DNA of 64,000 bases from Chryseobacterium aahli (GTDB lineage: Bacteria; Bacteroidota; Bacteroidia; Flavobacteriales; Weeksellaceae): positions 434,001-498,000 of the forward strand of contig NZ_JALDNB010000003.1 in the NCBI RefSeq assembly GCF_022699665.1. Reading direction: 5' to 3'. Shown here one piece after another: positions 8,309-17,280 of the stretch (position 1 is the first letter of the stretch; the number at the start of each line of letters is the position of its first letter). The notes beneath the pieces were generated by a model. The model was given only the letters and a program-made list of their open reading frames with translations, was not told the DNA's origin and did no database searches. The translations under genes and the position numbers were made by a program.

Positions 8309-8341
8309 TCGGACTCATTTTATTCATTAAAATGAGTCCGA
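8309..8341 (-). terminator. Intrinsic terminator after the 7TM-AraC gene
   Basis: A perfect 14-bp stem (TCGGACTCATTTTA with TAAAATGAGTCCGA) and a 5-nt loop, followed on the minus strand by CTTTTTTT. It is 44 nt past the stop of the AraC gene. CGGACT/CCGACT repeats continue towards the serine hydrolase promoter, so the block may have a second role. Confidence 0.8.
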
Positions 8342-8384
8342 TTATCTACAAATCAAAGTTCGATTATTTACAATTGGTTAACTA

Positions 8385-9509
8385 TCAGCTGTTTCTAAAT
8401 GCTACTGGTGTTTGATTCGTGTATTTTTTAAATGAAGTATGAAAAGAAGATTTTGAATTGAAACCTACTTCATATAAGATTTCTAAAACTGTTACCTCTT
8501 TTTTTGTGGGATCTTTTAGAATCGTCATTGCTTTTTTAACCCGGTATTCATTCACGAAATCAAAAAAATGCTGATTGATGTGATGGTTAATTAAAACAGA
8601 CAAATCACGAACGGGAATTTCCACCTGATGTGCCAGTTCCTGAATCGTTAATGAAGGTTCTAAAAAGGGCTCTTTTTCAACCATAAATTTTTTAAGCTGT
8701 TCGATCTGCAAACGTTTTGTTTCGTTGGTTGTATTTTCAGTTTCCAGCGTTTCAGCAAAATCTTTTGTCGGTTGTAGGGTAGAATCAATTCTGCGAAAAA
8801 GCTCAGGATAATTTAATGCCTTTAATATAAACCAGCAGGCAGCCAATAAAAATACTGTTCCCGCAACAATATTCAGCCAGATAAATAGATCTCTATGCTC
8901 TGTATATCTTACTATGTTTTTAAAAATAATACATAAATGGATGACTAAGAAAATCACTGTAAGCTGTGACAGCCATTTATATAACATGGTGTTGGGATTC
9001 GTGTAGTTTTCAAGATAAATTTTCTTGTATTTTTTAAGGATAAAAAATACGCCAACGATATAAAAAAAATACTGCAGCTCTCCGATTATTTGATAAAAAA
9101 ACATTTCAGGGGAGTGCCACATCGTTGTAAAGAAATCTTGTTTAGCAGCTCCTTCTGCCAGATAAAGTCTTGGAACTAAAATCAAATTGGCAACAATGAA
9201 AGGAATAAGATGGAGTAAATGCTTTCTTTTTAAGGTGAAATCAGAATAACAAACGGCATTAACGTACACATAGAAAAGAGGCATTACCAATAAGTAAGCA
9301 GATATTTTGAAAGCTTTCAGATTGTAGCTATCAACAAAAAGATGCATAAAAATTCCGCTGATATCAATGGCATTAATGATAAGGAACGCTGCAAATAATC
9401 TGTTTTCTAGTTTTCTTTCTGTCTTTACCGTTAATAAAAAAACAGAAAGCAGCAGCGATACAAAAACGGCAATCGCTGCAATAACTTCCAGAAAACTTAG
9501 TTTGTCCAT
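8385..9509 (-). CDS. Membrane-anchored AraC-family regulator (7TM plus HTH)
   Basis: A 374-residue protein: about seven hydrophobic segments in residues 5-235, a charged linker, then an AraC-type helix-turn-helix domain in the last 100 residues (LTIQELAHQVEIPVRDLSVL and ILYEVGFNSKSSFHTSFKK). This architecture is common in Flavobacteriia; the membrane part probably senses a ligand and the HTH acts at the membrane. A paralog of similar length is at 57776-58930. Both are next to serine hydrolase genes. Confidence 0.85.
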   Translation of the reverse strand: MDKLSFLEVIAAIAVFVSLLLSVFLLTVKTERKLENRLFAAFLIINAIDISGIFMHLFVDSYNLKAFKISAYLLVMPLFYVYVNAVCYSDFTLKRKHLLHLIPFIVANLILVPRLYLAEGAAKQDFFTTMWHSPEMFFYQIIGELQYFFYIVGVFFILKKYKKIYLENYTNPNTMLYKWLSQLTVIFLVIHLCIIFKNIVRYTEHRDLFIWLNIVAGTVFLLAACWFILKALNYPELFRRIDSTLQPTKDFAETLETENTTNETKRLQIEQLKKFMVEKEPFLEPSLTIQELAHQVEIPVRDLSVLINHHINQHFFDFVNEYRVKKAMTILKDPTKKEVTVLEILYEVGFNSKSSFHTSFKKYTNQTPVAFRNS

Positions 9510-9631
9510 TTGATCTTTTTGTAAAAATAGGATTTAAGTAACAAAAAAAAATGATTGTTAATAATCATTTTTCAAATATTGTATTTTGATTATGTTTTCA
9601 TCACCTAAAAACAATTATTCTCATTAAATAA

Positions 9632-9665
9632 AAATGGCGCCAACTGTCTTTAGTTGGCGCCATTT
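9632..9665 (-). terminator. Intrinsic terminator after the CMD/ABM gene
   Basis: A perfect 14-bp GC-rich stem (AAATGGCGCCAACT with AGTTGGCGCCATTT) with a 6-nt loop. On the minus strand it is followed by TTATTTAATG after the T-rich stem end. It is about 170 nt beyond the stop of the minus-strand gene at 9838. The next gene is also minus, so termination there is plausible. Confidence 0.7.
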
Positions 9666-9666
9666 G

Positions 9667-9751
9667 GCTGTTTGTGAACACGACAGGACTATACTCAAAC
9701 CAATTAATAAAAGATATTGACAATATTTTAAATGTTCTATATGATATTTAA
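9667..9751 (+). repeat. Short repeat with a coding-like frame, copy A
   Basis: From GTGAACACGACAGGACTATA, the plus-strand frame reads VNTTGLYSNQLIKDIDNILN and ends at TAA 9751. Copy B at 13717-13794 reads VNLTGLYSNHLLADIDNILK and ends at TGA 13794. Most differences within the shared core are at third codon positions, which points to a translated sequence: either a conserved short ORF or the tail of a lost gene. Both copies sit just after a hairpin. Confidence 0.45.
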
Positions 9752-9837
9752 TAATTATACTATATCAGCCGTATTTTTATTTAAAATCTTTAATGTTCTG
9801 AAATCAGTTGAATCCAATGGTGTTTTTTGTATTAGAA

Positions 9838-10902
9838 TTACTTTCCAATCTTATCAAAAATAAGAGGCATTGTGTTTGGGTCTAAAGCGGTCATATCTAC
9901 CAATTTTAAGGATTTAACCATTTTGAGGGTTGTGGTTTTATAATGTTGAAAATGGGGTGTCTGCAAATGAGATTTATAGGCTTTTTGATTGGCGTATATT
10001 TCTATTATTCTTATCTGTAAAGGATTTTCCTTTTGAAACATAGGATAGATTGCAATGACTCCCGATTCCAATTTTACCGATTCCGAAGATTCTTTTTCAA
10101 GGATGGTTTTGTATTCTTCCAAGTATTCCGGAACAATTTCGATTTCAGAAATTCTCACCAGCATGTCAGGTTCAATAATTGGCACAGAAGGTTGACCAAT
10201 GGTATTTCTTAAAACATTGGCTTGTGTCTTTCCTGCTACTTTTTCGATAATAGCTGTAAGTTCCAAAAGCTGGGCATCTGTAATTCCTGTATTTTTGCCC
10301 ATCAAGAGATGCGCTTTCAGCTGTGGTTGAACTCCGGGCATTGCGGCAAGTGCTGAGATGGTTACAAATTCTCGCTGGCGGAAATTCAACACATCACGAT
10401 TGAAAATGTCGGCAAACAAATGTTCTTTCAAAAAAGTATCGACTGCAGGAGCAAAAGCGGCAGCGCCTGTTTCGGGATCCGTTTCTTTTTTACCTGTTAA
10501 TTTTTGAAGATTATCTTTGCCTGATTTGTATTTATCCGTTACAGATACGGCTGAAGCATCTTTACCTTCAATATCTTTTTTTCCTTGAGATTTTCTTTCT
10601 TCGACAACTGCCATTAAAGTGTTGATCGCATTTAAACTTCGTGGAAATCCGCAATAGGCATACAATTGTACCAAGGCTTCTTTTATTTCATTGATGGTCA
10701 ATCCGGCATCGAGTCCGGTATTTAAGGCAGGTTTTAATTGTTCCAAATTTCCTGTTGCAGTCAGTGCGGCAATGGAAGCCATACTTTGCTGATGTGAATT
10801 TAAAACCTGATTGTCTTGATTGTTATCCTGTGCAGTCATCGAATTAAAAATTAATAAGAAAATGAAAAAATAGATGAGCTGATGAAATTTCTTGTTCTTC
10901 AT
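9838..10902 (-). CDS. Secreted carboxymuconolactone-decarboxylase-like/ABM-domain fusion
   Basis: A 354-residue protein: signal peptide (about residues 1-24, FFIFLLIFNSMTAQ), two CMD/AhpD-like helical repeats (about 35-110 with TINEIKEALVQLYAYCGFPR, and 145-235), then a C-terminal ABM (antibiotic biosynthesis monooxygenase) ferredoxin-like domain (about 247-340). CMD proteins are decarboxylases or peroxidase-like enzymes; ABM domains are often quinol monooxygenases. The first CMD repeat keeps one cysteine (AYCGFPR) rather than a CxxC pair. The AraC gene at 11125 is divergent and probably regulates it. Confidence 0.8.
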   Translation of the reverse strand: MKNKKFHQLIYFFIFLLIFNSMTAQDNNQDNQVLNSHQQSMASIAALTATGNLEQLKPALNTGLDAGLTINEIKEALVQLYAYCGFPRSLNAINTLMAVVEERKSQGKKDIEGKDASAVSVTDKYKSGKDNLQKLTGKKETDPETGAAAFAPAVDTFLKEHLFADIFNRDVLNFRQREFVTISALAAMPGVQPQLKAHLLMGKNTGITDAQLLELTAIIEKVAGKTQANVLRNTIGQPSVPIIEPDMLVRISEIEIVPEYLEEYKTILEKESSESVKLESGVIAIYPMFQKENPLQIRIIEIYANQKAYKSHLQTPHFQHYKTTTLKMVKSLKLVDMTALDPNTMPLIFDKIGK

Positions 10903-11124
10903 AATCTTGTGGGTTTAAAAATTAGTATTTTGATATTTTTTTGGAAATTTAATTGAATTATGAGAGATGAAATCTTTCATAAATATTTTAACTGATACAA
11001 AGTTAGACACTTAAGCTGAAGTAGATTTATACAGAACACGGATGTTTTTACCATTTTTACTGATTTTGAAAACATATCGTCAATTCCATAAGTCAGTTTG
11101 CTAAATTTGTATAAACGTTTGATT

Positions 11125-12021
11125 ATGGAAAATATTGATAGAATTGAAACTGTTAAGCAATACAATGATTCGGTGGGAGTTGAGACATTGCATCCGCTTG
11201 TAAGCGTTGTCAATTTTGATGAAATACCAACATATCAGTATTTTAAAAGATATATGGGTGTTTATTGTGTTTTTCTGAAATACATTAAATGCGGCGATAT
11301 GCGCTACGGATGCCAGACCTATGATTATGAGGACGGTACGCTGGTTTTCATTTCACCCGGTCAGATTTATGGGATTGATGGGAGGAACGATATTATCAAA
11401 CCTTGGGGCAAAGCGCTGGTTTTTCATCCTGATCTGCTTGCCGGAACGAGTCTCGGCAGACAAATCAAAGACTATTCTTTTTTCTCTTATGAAGTTAATG
11501 AAGCATTGCATTTATCTAAAAAAGAGCGACAGACCATCAACGATTGTTTTGCAAAAATTCTGACTGAAATTGACCAAAATATAGACAAGCACAGCAAAAC
11601 ACTCGTTGTTTCTAATATTGAGCTTCTATTGAACTATTGTATGCGGTATTATGACAGGCAGTTTATCACCAGAACGCACGTAAATAAAGATATTCTCATT
11701 CGTTTTGAAAATCTGCTGAGGGATTATTTTACTTCCGGCAAGTCAAAAACTTTAGGGCTTCCTACAGTGACCTATTGTGCTGAGCAATTATTCTTGTCGC
11801 CTAATTATTTCGGAGACCTTATAAAAAAAGAAACAGGAAGTACCGCTTTAGATTACATTCAATCAAAACTGATTGACGAAGCCAAAACAATATTATTTGA
11901 CCACGAAAAATCTGTGAGTGATATTGCTGATGAATTAGGTTTTAAGTATCAACAGCATTTTACCCGATTATTTAAACAGAAGACAGGACTAACACCGCTT
12001 CAATACCGTATCAATGCATAA
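11125..12021 (+). CDS. AraC-family transcription regulator
   Basis: Starting at the ATG at 11125 (MENIDRIETVKQYND), the protein is 298 residues: an N-terminal cupin-like ligand region (GQIYGIDG) and a C-terminal AraC HTH (AEQLFLSPNYFGDLIKKETG and DIADELGFKYQQHFTRLFKQ). An upstream TTG would add nine residues but the ATG is better placed. It is divergent from the CMD/ABM gene, which it probably controls; such AraC-CMD-SDR groups are common in Flavobacteriia, and a decayed SDR lies downstream. Confidence 0.85.
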   Translation: MENIDRIETVKQYNDSVGVETLHPLVSVVNFDEIPTYQYFKRYMGVYCVFLKYIKCGDMRYGCQTYDYEDGTLVFISPGQIYGIDGRNDIIKPWGKALVFHPDLLAGTSLGRQIKDYSFFSYEVNEALHLSKKERQTINDCFAKILTEIDQNIDKHSKTLVVSNIELLLNYCMRYYDRQFITRTHVNKDILIRFENLLRDYFTSGKSKTLGLPTVTYCAEQLFLSPNYFGDLIKKETGSTALDYIQSKLIDEAKTILFDHEKSVSDIADELGFKYQQHFTRLFKQKTGLTPLQYRINA

Positions 12022-12033
12022 TTAAAGTTACAT

Positions 12034-12942
12034 ATGAAGCCAACATCATTACAAGACTTTTACGAACAGACCCTTTCGGTTTCTCCTGACGGCATTGCTG
12101 CTTAGACGGGGCATTTTAATGTGTTTTGGGTAAAGGATTTAAACAAACTGAAGCCTGCCGATGCTGCAATGTTTTATAATCGTAAATCTTTCTTTAAAAT
12201 TGCATTGCTTGTTGGCAGTACCAAAGTTAAATATGCAGATACAACAGTTGATGTAGAGGAAAGCGGACTTTTGTTTGCGGACCCCAGTGTTCTTTACCAA
12301 TACATCGACCAAGACCTTGAGTATGAAGGCTATTTCTGTATTTTCAGTGCTAATTTTCTTTTTAATAAGAAAAGTGAAATATTACCTGATGCACTTCCTA
12401 TTTTTAAACCCGAATATTATCCTGTTTTCAACATTTCATCAGAAGAGAAAAAAGAACTGAGCCTAATTTTTGAAAAAATGTGCACGGAAATAAATAGCGA
12501 TTATCCTTATAGATATGACCTTATAAGAGCCTATGTTGCAGAGCTGATACATTATGGACAGAAATTATTACCAAATATAAGCAGGAGTGAATTGCGTAAT
12601 GCTCCCCAAAGAATTACTGAAAGATTCTTCAGTCTTTTGGAACAGCAGTTTTCTATTAATTCTCCCGACGATAGGGTAGAGGTGCGAACGCCAAAAGAAT
12701 ATGCTGCGAAGCTTTGTGTGCATGTCAATTACCTTAAGAAAAACCTAAAAGAAATGACCGGAAAATCAACTAGTGAATTGTTAAGTGAAAGAACTGCCCG
12801 TGAAGGGAAAATCCTTCTAAAGCACAGTGACTGGAGTATTGCTCAAATTGCATTCTCTCTGGGTTTCGATGAGATTTCTCATTTCTCTAAATTCTTCAAA
12901 AAGCAGAGTGGTTTGACGCCGATTTCTTTCCGTCAGATATAA
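12034..12942 (+). pseudogene. AraC-family regulator with a premature TAG
   Basis: The ATG at 12034 opens MKPTSLQDFYEQTLSVSPDG and reaches an in-frame TAG at 12103-12105 (codon 24); the same frame then continues without interruption to 12942, ending in an intact AraC HTH (CVHVNYLKKNLKEMTGKSTS, IAFSLGFDEISHFSKFFKK). A single base change would restore about 302 residues. A GTG at 12121 could start a version lacking the first 29 residues, so partial function is possible. Neighbouring SDR decay supports loss of function. Confidence 0.75.
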
Positions 12943-13038
12943 AATAGTTTGATTTGTATAAAAGTCTGTTTTGTATTGTATTTCCTTGCTGGTTAAACAA
13001 TTGCGAACTTTGACAATAAATAAATTAAATAAAATTAT

Positions 13039-13597
13039 ATGCAACTTAGCAACAATAAAATTTTAATTACTTTATCATTGGATTGAGAAAGAACATAGCG
13101 ACTTGAATGTCTTGGTAAATAATGTAGACATATAAAACTGGATGTCATCGGATGACCCAGAATTTTTCAACAAAGCCAAGAAAGAGATTACCATCAATAT
13201 CAAAGCACCATTGCACCTGATTCTTCTGTTCAAAGAGCTTCAGTCATTGACAACAATTATCAATGTTACTTCAGGGCTTGCCTTTGTACCGATTGTCAAA
13301 GCTCCTGTGTATTGTGCTACCAAATCCCCCCCCCACTCTTTTACCCTTTCTCTTGGGCGTCTGCTTGAGAATAAAAAAGTGGAGGTCATCGAAATTATTC
13401 CTCCAGCATTGAATACTGACCTTGGAGGCAAGGGAATCCACGATACGTGGGATTCGGTCGATACTTTTATTGCTTCGGTTTTTGTTCAGTTAAAGGTAGG
13501 TAAGAAGAGTATCTCTCACGGTTTCAGTGTAGCAATGAGCAACGCAGGAAGAGAAACGATTGATGGTATTTTTAATCAGATGAATCCGAAAGAATAG
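13039..13597 (+). pseudogene. Short-chain dehydrogenase (DltE-like), decayed
   Basis: An ATG at 13039 begins MQLSNNKILIT, the usual start of an SDR, but the glycine-rich cofactor motif is missing. The text jumps to pieces equivalent to HSDLNVLVNN and is broken by stops at about 13084 and 13130. From 13142 an open frame of 151 codons carries the rest (IINVTSGLAFVP, active-site YCATK, IIPPALNTDLGG). An internal deletion and frameshifts make it non-functional. A run of eight Cs at 13327-13334 is also unusual. Confidence 0.75.
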
Positions 13598-13716
13598 TTT
13601 TTTTCGAATGATTAGATATTTGTATAACCGTTATTGAATTATAGTTGAATAGCGTTTTGCTATGAATAGGAAGTAAAAAGCGTCACTTGTCGTAAAGTGG
13701 TTTTTTGGGGCTTTTG

Positions 13717-13794
13717 GTGAATTTGACAGGACTATATTCAAACCATTTACTAGCAGATATAGATAACATTTTGAAGGTGTTTAATGATGTATGA
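13717..13794 (+). repeat. Short repeat with a coding-like frame, copy B
   Basis: Counterpart of 9667-9751. The GTG at 13717 opens VNLTGLYSNHLLADIDNILK and ends at TGA 13794. Upstream homology to copy A extends back to about 13675 through the hairpin, so the repeat unit is about 120 nt. Confidence 0.45.
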
Positions 13795-14077
13795 CTGAGA
13801 AAAAATCGTAGATATTAACCACTTAATTTCGCATTACATTAATCGTTAAAAAATGAATAAAAATCATCCGTGAAAATTATGTTATGATGTTTATTTTAAA
13901 CTGAAATTATATGCTTAATATAAATTAGAATGAGATGGTATAAGCTTTTAAAAGTTACAAAAGAAATTGAATTTTAATGATTTGAACTTCTTGAAATTTA
14001 ATGTTTTTCATATCTATCTCAAATTTAAAAACTATATTTTTAAATAATACTACTTTTAAGATTATAATATAAAAAAG

Positions 14078-14211
14078 GTGCAATATACTTGGATGTACCA
14101 AATTGTTTTTTTTACGTAAAGTATTAATTTTAAGACTTATAACAAATAAACTAAATTATAAAACGAATAATATTGTAGTTTTTGATTCGGTACATTCAAG
14201 TATATAATTGC
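14078..14211. repeat. Inverted-repeat pair enclosing AT-rich DNA (MITE-like)
   Basis: The left arm (14078-14105) contains TATACTTGGATGTACCAAAT; the reverse complement of the right arm (14184-14211) contains TATACTTGAATGTACCGAAT. They match with two substitutions over 20 nt and a 3-nt indel outside this core. The enclosed ~80 nt has no ORF. It could be a miniature inverted-repeat element or a paired binding site; no target duplication is evident. Confidence 0.4.
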
Positions 14212-14290
14212 TTTGATTTAAATTGAAAATAGGTGGTCAATATCGCTGGAATTTACATGTATGGTATAAAATCCATATTAGTGTTAGTTG

Positions 14291-15250
14291 TTATTCTTTT
14301 TCGTCCGTGTTCAACCAGACTACTTTTTGTTCCGAATTGTGATCTTTCCCTATAATGTCTCGGTATAATTCTGGTCTTCTGGCTTTTATATAACGATTTC
14401 CACCTGCATTAGCAAGTTTTTCGGAGGTAATGGTTGCCGTAACAAAGCTGTCGTCAAATGAACGACATTCTGCAAGAATATCTCCATATGGATCTATTAT
14501 CATTGAGCATCCATTTTTCAATTGATTATCGTCCATTCCAATTGGATTTGAGAATACTGCATATATCCCATTGTCATACGCTCTTGCTGGCAACCATTTC
14601 ATGAGCCAAGCCCTGCCTTTCATACCGTCAAATTCCAAACGTAATGAAGTTGGGTCAGCTTCACGGTTTTCCCATAACTTGGGGTCAACAAAGCCGGCTC
14701 CCGGTCGGGTTGATGGTGTACACATCGTCACATGAGGCATGAAAATGATATTTGCACCCAATAGCGTTGTCGCTCTTACATTTTCAATGATGTTATTGTC
14801 GTAGCAGATCAAAATACCACATTTCCACCCGTTGATTTCAAAAACAGTATAGCCTTGCCCAGGAGTCAAATATGCATTTATGAAAGGGTGTATTTTACGA
14901 TGTTTCGCAATTAACCCATTTTTATCTACACAGATGTATGGCTTGTATAAATTCTCATTTTCATCCTTTTCAAACAGTCCGGCTAAAATTACGATGTTAT
15001 ATTTGGTGGCGATCTCTATTAGTTTTTGTGTGCTCTCACCACTGGGGACGAATTCGGCCAAATCAAGCATTTGTTCTTTGTTAAGATGCCTTGCAAAGGT
15101 GTAACCGGTAATAGAACATTCGTGAAAGGCAATTACATCAGAACCTTCTTCGGATGCTTTTTTAGCAAGTTTTTCAATTACTGATAAATTGTAGGCTTTG
15201 TCAGCATTTTTAGCCTCGAATTGGGCTGTTGAGATTTTTATTTTGTCCAT
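14291..15250 (-). CDS. Carbon-nitrogen hydrolase (nitrilase superfamily)
   Basis: A 319-residue protein with the catalytic triad of the superfamily: Glu in FHECSITGY (about residue 43), Lys in KHRKIHPF (about 124) and Cys in CGILICYDN (about 157). Members hydrolyse amides, nitriles or N-carbamoyl compounds. The overall length and the GANIIFMPH block after the cysteine fit an amidase/N-carbamoylputrescine-amidase-like enzyme, but the substrate is not predictable. An AraC gene lies directly upstream on the same strand. Confidence 0.88.
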   Translation of the reverse strand: MDKIKISTAQFEAKNADKAYNLSVIEKLAKKASEEGSDVIAFHECSITGYTFARHLNKEQMLDLAEFVPSGESTQKLIEIATKYNIVILAGLFEKDENENLYKPYICVDKNGLIAKHRKIHPFINAYLTPGQGYTVFEINGWKCGILICYDNNIIENVRATTLLGANIIFMPHVTMCTPSTRPGAGFVDPKLWENREADPTSLRLEFDGMKGRAWLMKWLPARAYDNGIYAVFSNPIGMDDNQLKNGCSMIIDPYGDILAECRSFDDSFVTATITSEKLANAGGNRYIKARRPELYRDIIGKDHNSEQKVVWLNTDEKE

Positions 15251-15295
15251 TTTTTTTGTTTTAATATTTAGGACAAAAGTAGCTTGTGAGTTTTT

Positions 15296-16141
15296 CTATA
15301 AATTGTACAAATCCGACATCGGTATCTCATTAGATTTTATTTCCATAAAATTTATTGCTAATCTATTGGTATTTTTTAAATATTGAGTAGGAGTTATGCC
15401 CGTATATTTTTTAAATTCTTTGATTAAATGCGATTGGTCAGCATACCCAGCGTCGTAGCATAAATCGGTAATATTGCTTTGGCTTGACTTGTACTTGAGT
15501 AGGTTCAAAAAGAAATGCAACTTTACAATGTTTCCAAATTTTTTTGGATTTAAACCAATACATTCTTTAAAAATTCTTTCGATGTGCCTTTCCGAATAAC
15601 CAGTATGTTTTACCAAATGATTTACAGTTATTGCCCCTTTGTTTTTCAGAATGTAATTTAATGTTGGATGAATAAGATTTTGGTTTGAAAGAAATTTTTT
15701 AGCAGCCTGTTCAATAAAAAAAGTGTTTAGGATTTGTATTTTTGTTTCTAAATGGGATGATTCAGCTAATTTTTCATAAAGCAAAGAATCCTTACTGCCA
15801 AATATACCTTCTGTCGCAATAATGCTTTCTCGTATTTCATTTGCAGATATTCCCAATAAATGATTGAAACCATAAGGTTGAAAAACTACAATAATTATTG
15901 ATGTTTTTTCTGCCAAATATAAATCTCTAAACGTACTAATCTGTCCATACAAAAACGAATTCGGATAATTTAAAGTACTAGTGCCATGAGTGTTTGAAAT
16001 AAGATTGCCTCTAAAAGTCAAAACAATACCAGTGTTACCATCAGAAAACAAGCGAAGTTTTTTTGATAGAGTTACTTCACTCTCTAAAAAAAGATAGTGT
16101 TTGATGTAAGGTGATAATTCTTTTGTTGGTGCTATCTGCAT
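15296..16141 (-). CDS. AraC-family regulator with DUF6597-type N-terminus
   Basis: From the ATG at 16141 (MQIAPTKELSPYIKHYLFLE) the protein is 281 residues. A TTG eight codons upstream is a weaker start. The N-terminal 120 residues look like the DUF6597 ligand region found in many Flavobacteriia AraC proteins (LRLFSDGNTGIVLTF, VVFQPYGFNHLLGI). The HTH is at about 175-265 (VNHLVKHTGYSERHIERIFK, LCYDAGYADQSHLIKEFKK). It precedes the carbon-nitrogen hydrolase by 45 nt and may regulate it. Confidence 0.82.
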   Translation of the reverse strand: MQIAPTKELSPYIKHYLFLESEVTLSKKLRLFSDGNTGIVLTFRGNLISNTHGTSTLNYPNSFLYGQISTFRDLYLAEKTSIIIVVFQPYGFNHLLGISANEIRESIIATEGIFGSKDSLLYEKLAESSHLETKIQILNTFFIEQAAKKFLSNQNLIHPTLNYILKNKGAITVNHLVKHTGYSERHIERIFKECIGLNPKKFGNIVKLHFFLNLLKYKSSQSNITDLCYDAGYADQSHLIKEFKKYTGITPTQYLKNTNRLAINFMEIKSNEIPMSDLYNL

Positions 16142-16401
16142 TGTAGTTTTAATATGAACTTGCAACTATTTTTTGAGACAAAATTTATAGACTCCTTCCT
16201 CTGCACTTTTTAGATTGAATAGACATTAAATTTTACTATTCTATTATTAGTAGATTTCTAAACTGTAATTTTTTTTGATCTCTTCTTAAAGATAAAAAGT
16301 AGGAATCGTGTCCTAAATAAGCTAACAACTTCATTTGTGTTGCTATATTTATTGTTTGTTTTGTAAGGTTTACGGATTAACTGGGATTTAGGCTATAGTT
16401 T

Positions 16402-17247
16402 CTATTTCAAAGGCAATTCCATTTCGTATTGTTTAATGAAAATATTCATCCCTATGTCAGTCATAAATTTTAGTGTTTCTTCAGAAGTATTGTCAACATT
16501 CGTAGCAGAAATATCTTTTCCATAATTTGTCGCAATGTGTGCTAAAAGTTGCCGACCAACGCCTTTTCTTCGGTAATTTTTGTCAACTGAAAGTTGATGT
16601 ATCCTTTTTGTTTTTGGATTAAAAATCGTGTAACCTAATAATTTTTCCCCGTCATATATTCCTATAGGGATGTTAGCATTTTTCAGCTTTTCGACCGTTG
16701 TAATTGAATTTTGCCACGATGGTTTCAAATCCCAAAAGGAATGAAGTTTTTGCCAATCATATGCTTCCAGTTCACGAATTTCAAAATCATTATTGATGTT
16801 GATTATATTTAATGAACCTTTATAACAATTTAATTCCCTGACAATTTTGAAGCCTATGTTTTTGTAGGTTTTGATTGCCGGTTCATTTGTGGTAATCACT
16901 TCCAATAACAACTTGTCAATATCATTTTCGTGCAAAATTGGTAAAACATATTCATACAATTTCGCGGTTAATTTATTTCCTCTTTTGGCCGGAATTACAC
17001 CTGTTCCTGCATTGTAAACAATTTTCAGGTTGTCGATAGTGTCATATCCATGAAGTATGAAAGCAATTAATTGTTCATCCTCGAACGCTCCTACAGAAAA
17101 TTCAAGTTTAATACTGTCACTTTTTATTTTGTCTTCGAGTTGTTCTTTAGTTAAGCAAAAAGGAACAACATAGTCTGAAAATGATAAATTGAAAACTTCT
17201 AAAAGTTTTTCGGTCGTGATGTTCTCTAATGTTTTTAGGATAGTCAT
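16402..17247 (-). CDS. GNAT acetyltransferase with two GNAT-like halves
   Basis: A 281-residue protein. The N-terminal half (about 1-130) resembles a GNAT fold with AGTGVIPAKRGNKLTAKLYE as its acetyl-CoA loop equivalent; the C-terminal half (about 150-275) has the canonical RRKGVGRQLLAHIA pyrophosphate-binding loop. Double-GNAT proteins acetylate diverse amines; the substrate is unknown. It lies 33 nt after the lipoprotein gene at 17281, so the two form one unit of the accessory array. Confidence 0.82.
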   Translation of the reverse strand: MTILKTLENITTEKLLEVFNLSFSDYVVPFCLTKEQLEDKIKSDSIKLEFSVGAFEDEQLIAFILHGYDTIDNLKIVYNAGTGVIPAKRGNKLTAKLYEYVLPILHENDIDKLLLEVITTNEPAIKTYKNIGFKIVRELNCYKGSLNIININNDFEIRELEAYDWQKLHSFWDLKPSWQNSITTVEKLKNANIPIGIYDGEKLLGYTIFNPKTKRIHQLSVDKNYRRKGVGRQLLAHIATNYGKDISATNVDNTSEETLKFMTDIGMNIFIKQYEMELPLK

Positions 17248-17280
17248 AAATTACATTAAAAATTAGCTGGATTAAGCAAT

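Larger units (their letters stand above)
9510..9837. other. 328-nt gap: promoter of the AraC gene, terminator and a short repeat
   Basis: The part near 9510-9600 holds the presumed AraC promoter and an imperfect palindrome (ATGATTGTTAATAATCAT). A strong hairpin is at 9632-9665. From about 9631 to 9751 the sequence is related to 13675-13794 (described separately). Nothing else recognisable. Confidence 0.5.
13598..14290. other. 693-nt gene-free stretch: repeat copy B and an inverted-repeat pair
   Basis: After the SDR remnant comes repeat copy B (13675-13794) with a weak CACTT/AAGTG hairpin and T6. The remainder is very AT-rich with no ORF of interest. An inverted pair (14078-14105 and 14184-14211) encloses about 80 nt of AT-rich sequence. 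No promoter could be assigned with confidence. Confidence 0.5.

Noticed and set aside
12103..12105. Stop-codon recoding (TAG as an amino acid) in the AraC gene
   Set aside because: No pyrrolysine-type context is present, other genes end normally at TAG, and the neighbouring SDR is also decayed. A nonsense mutation is simpler.
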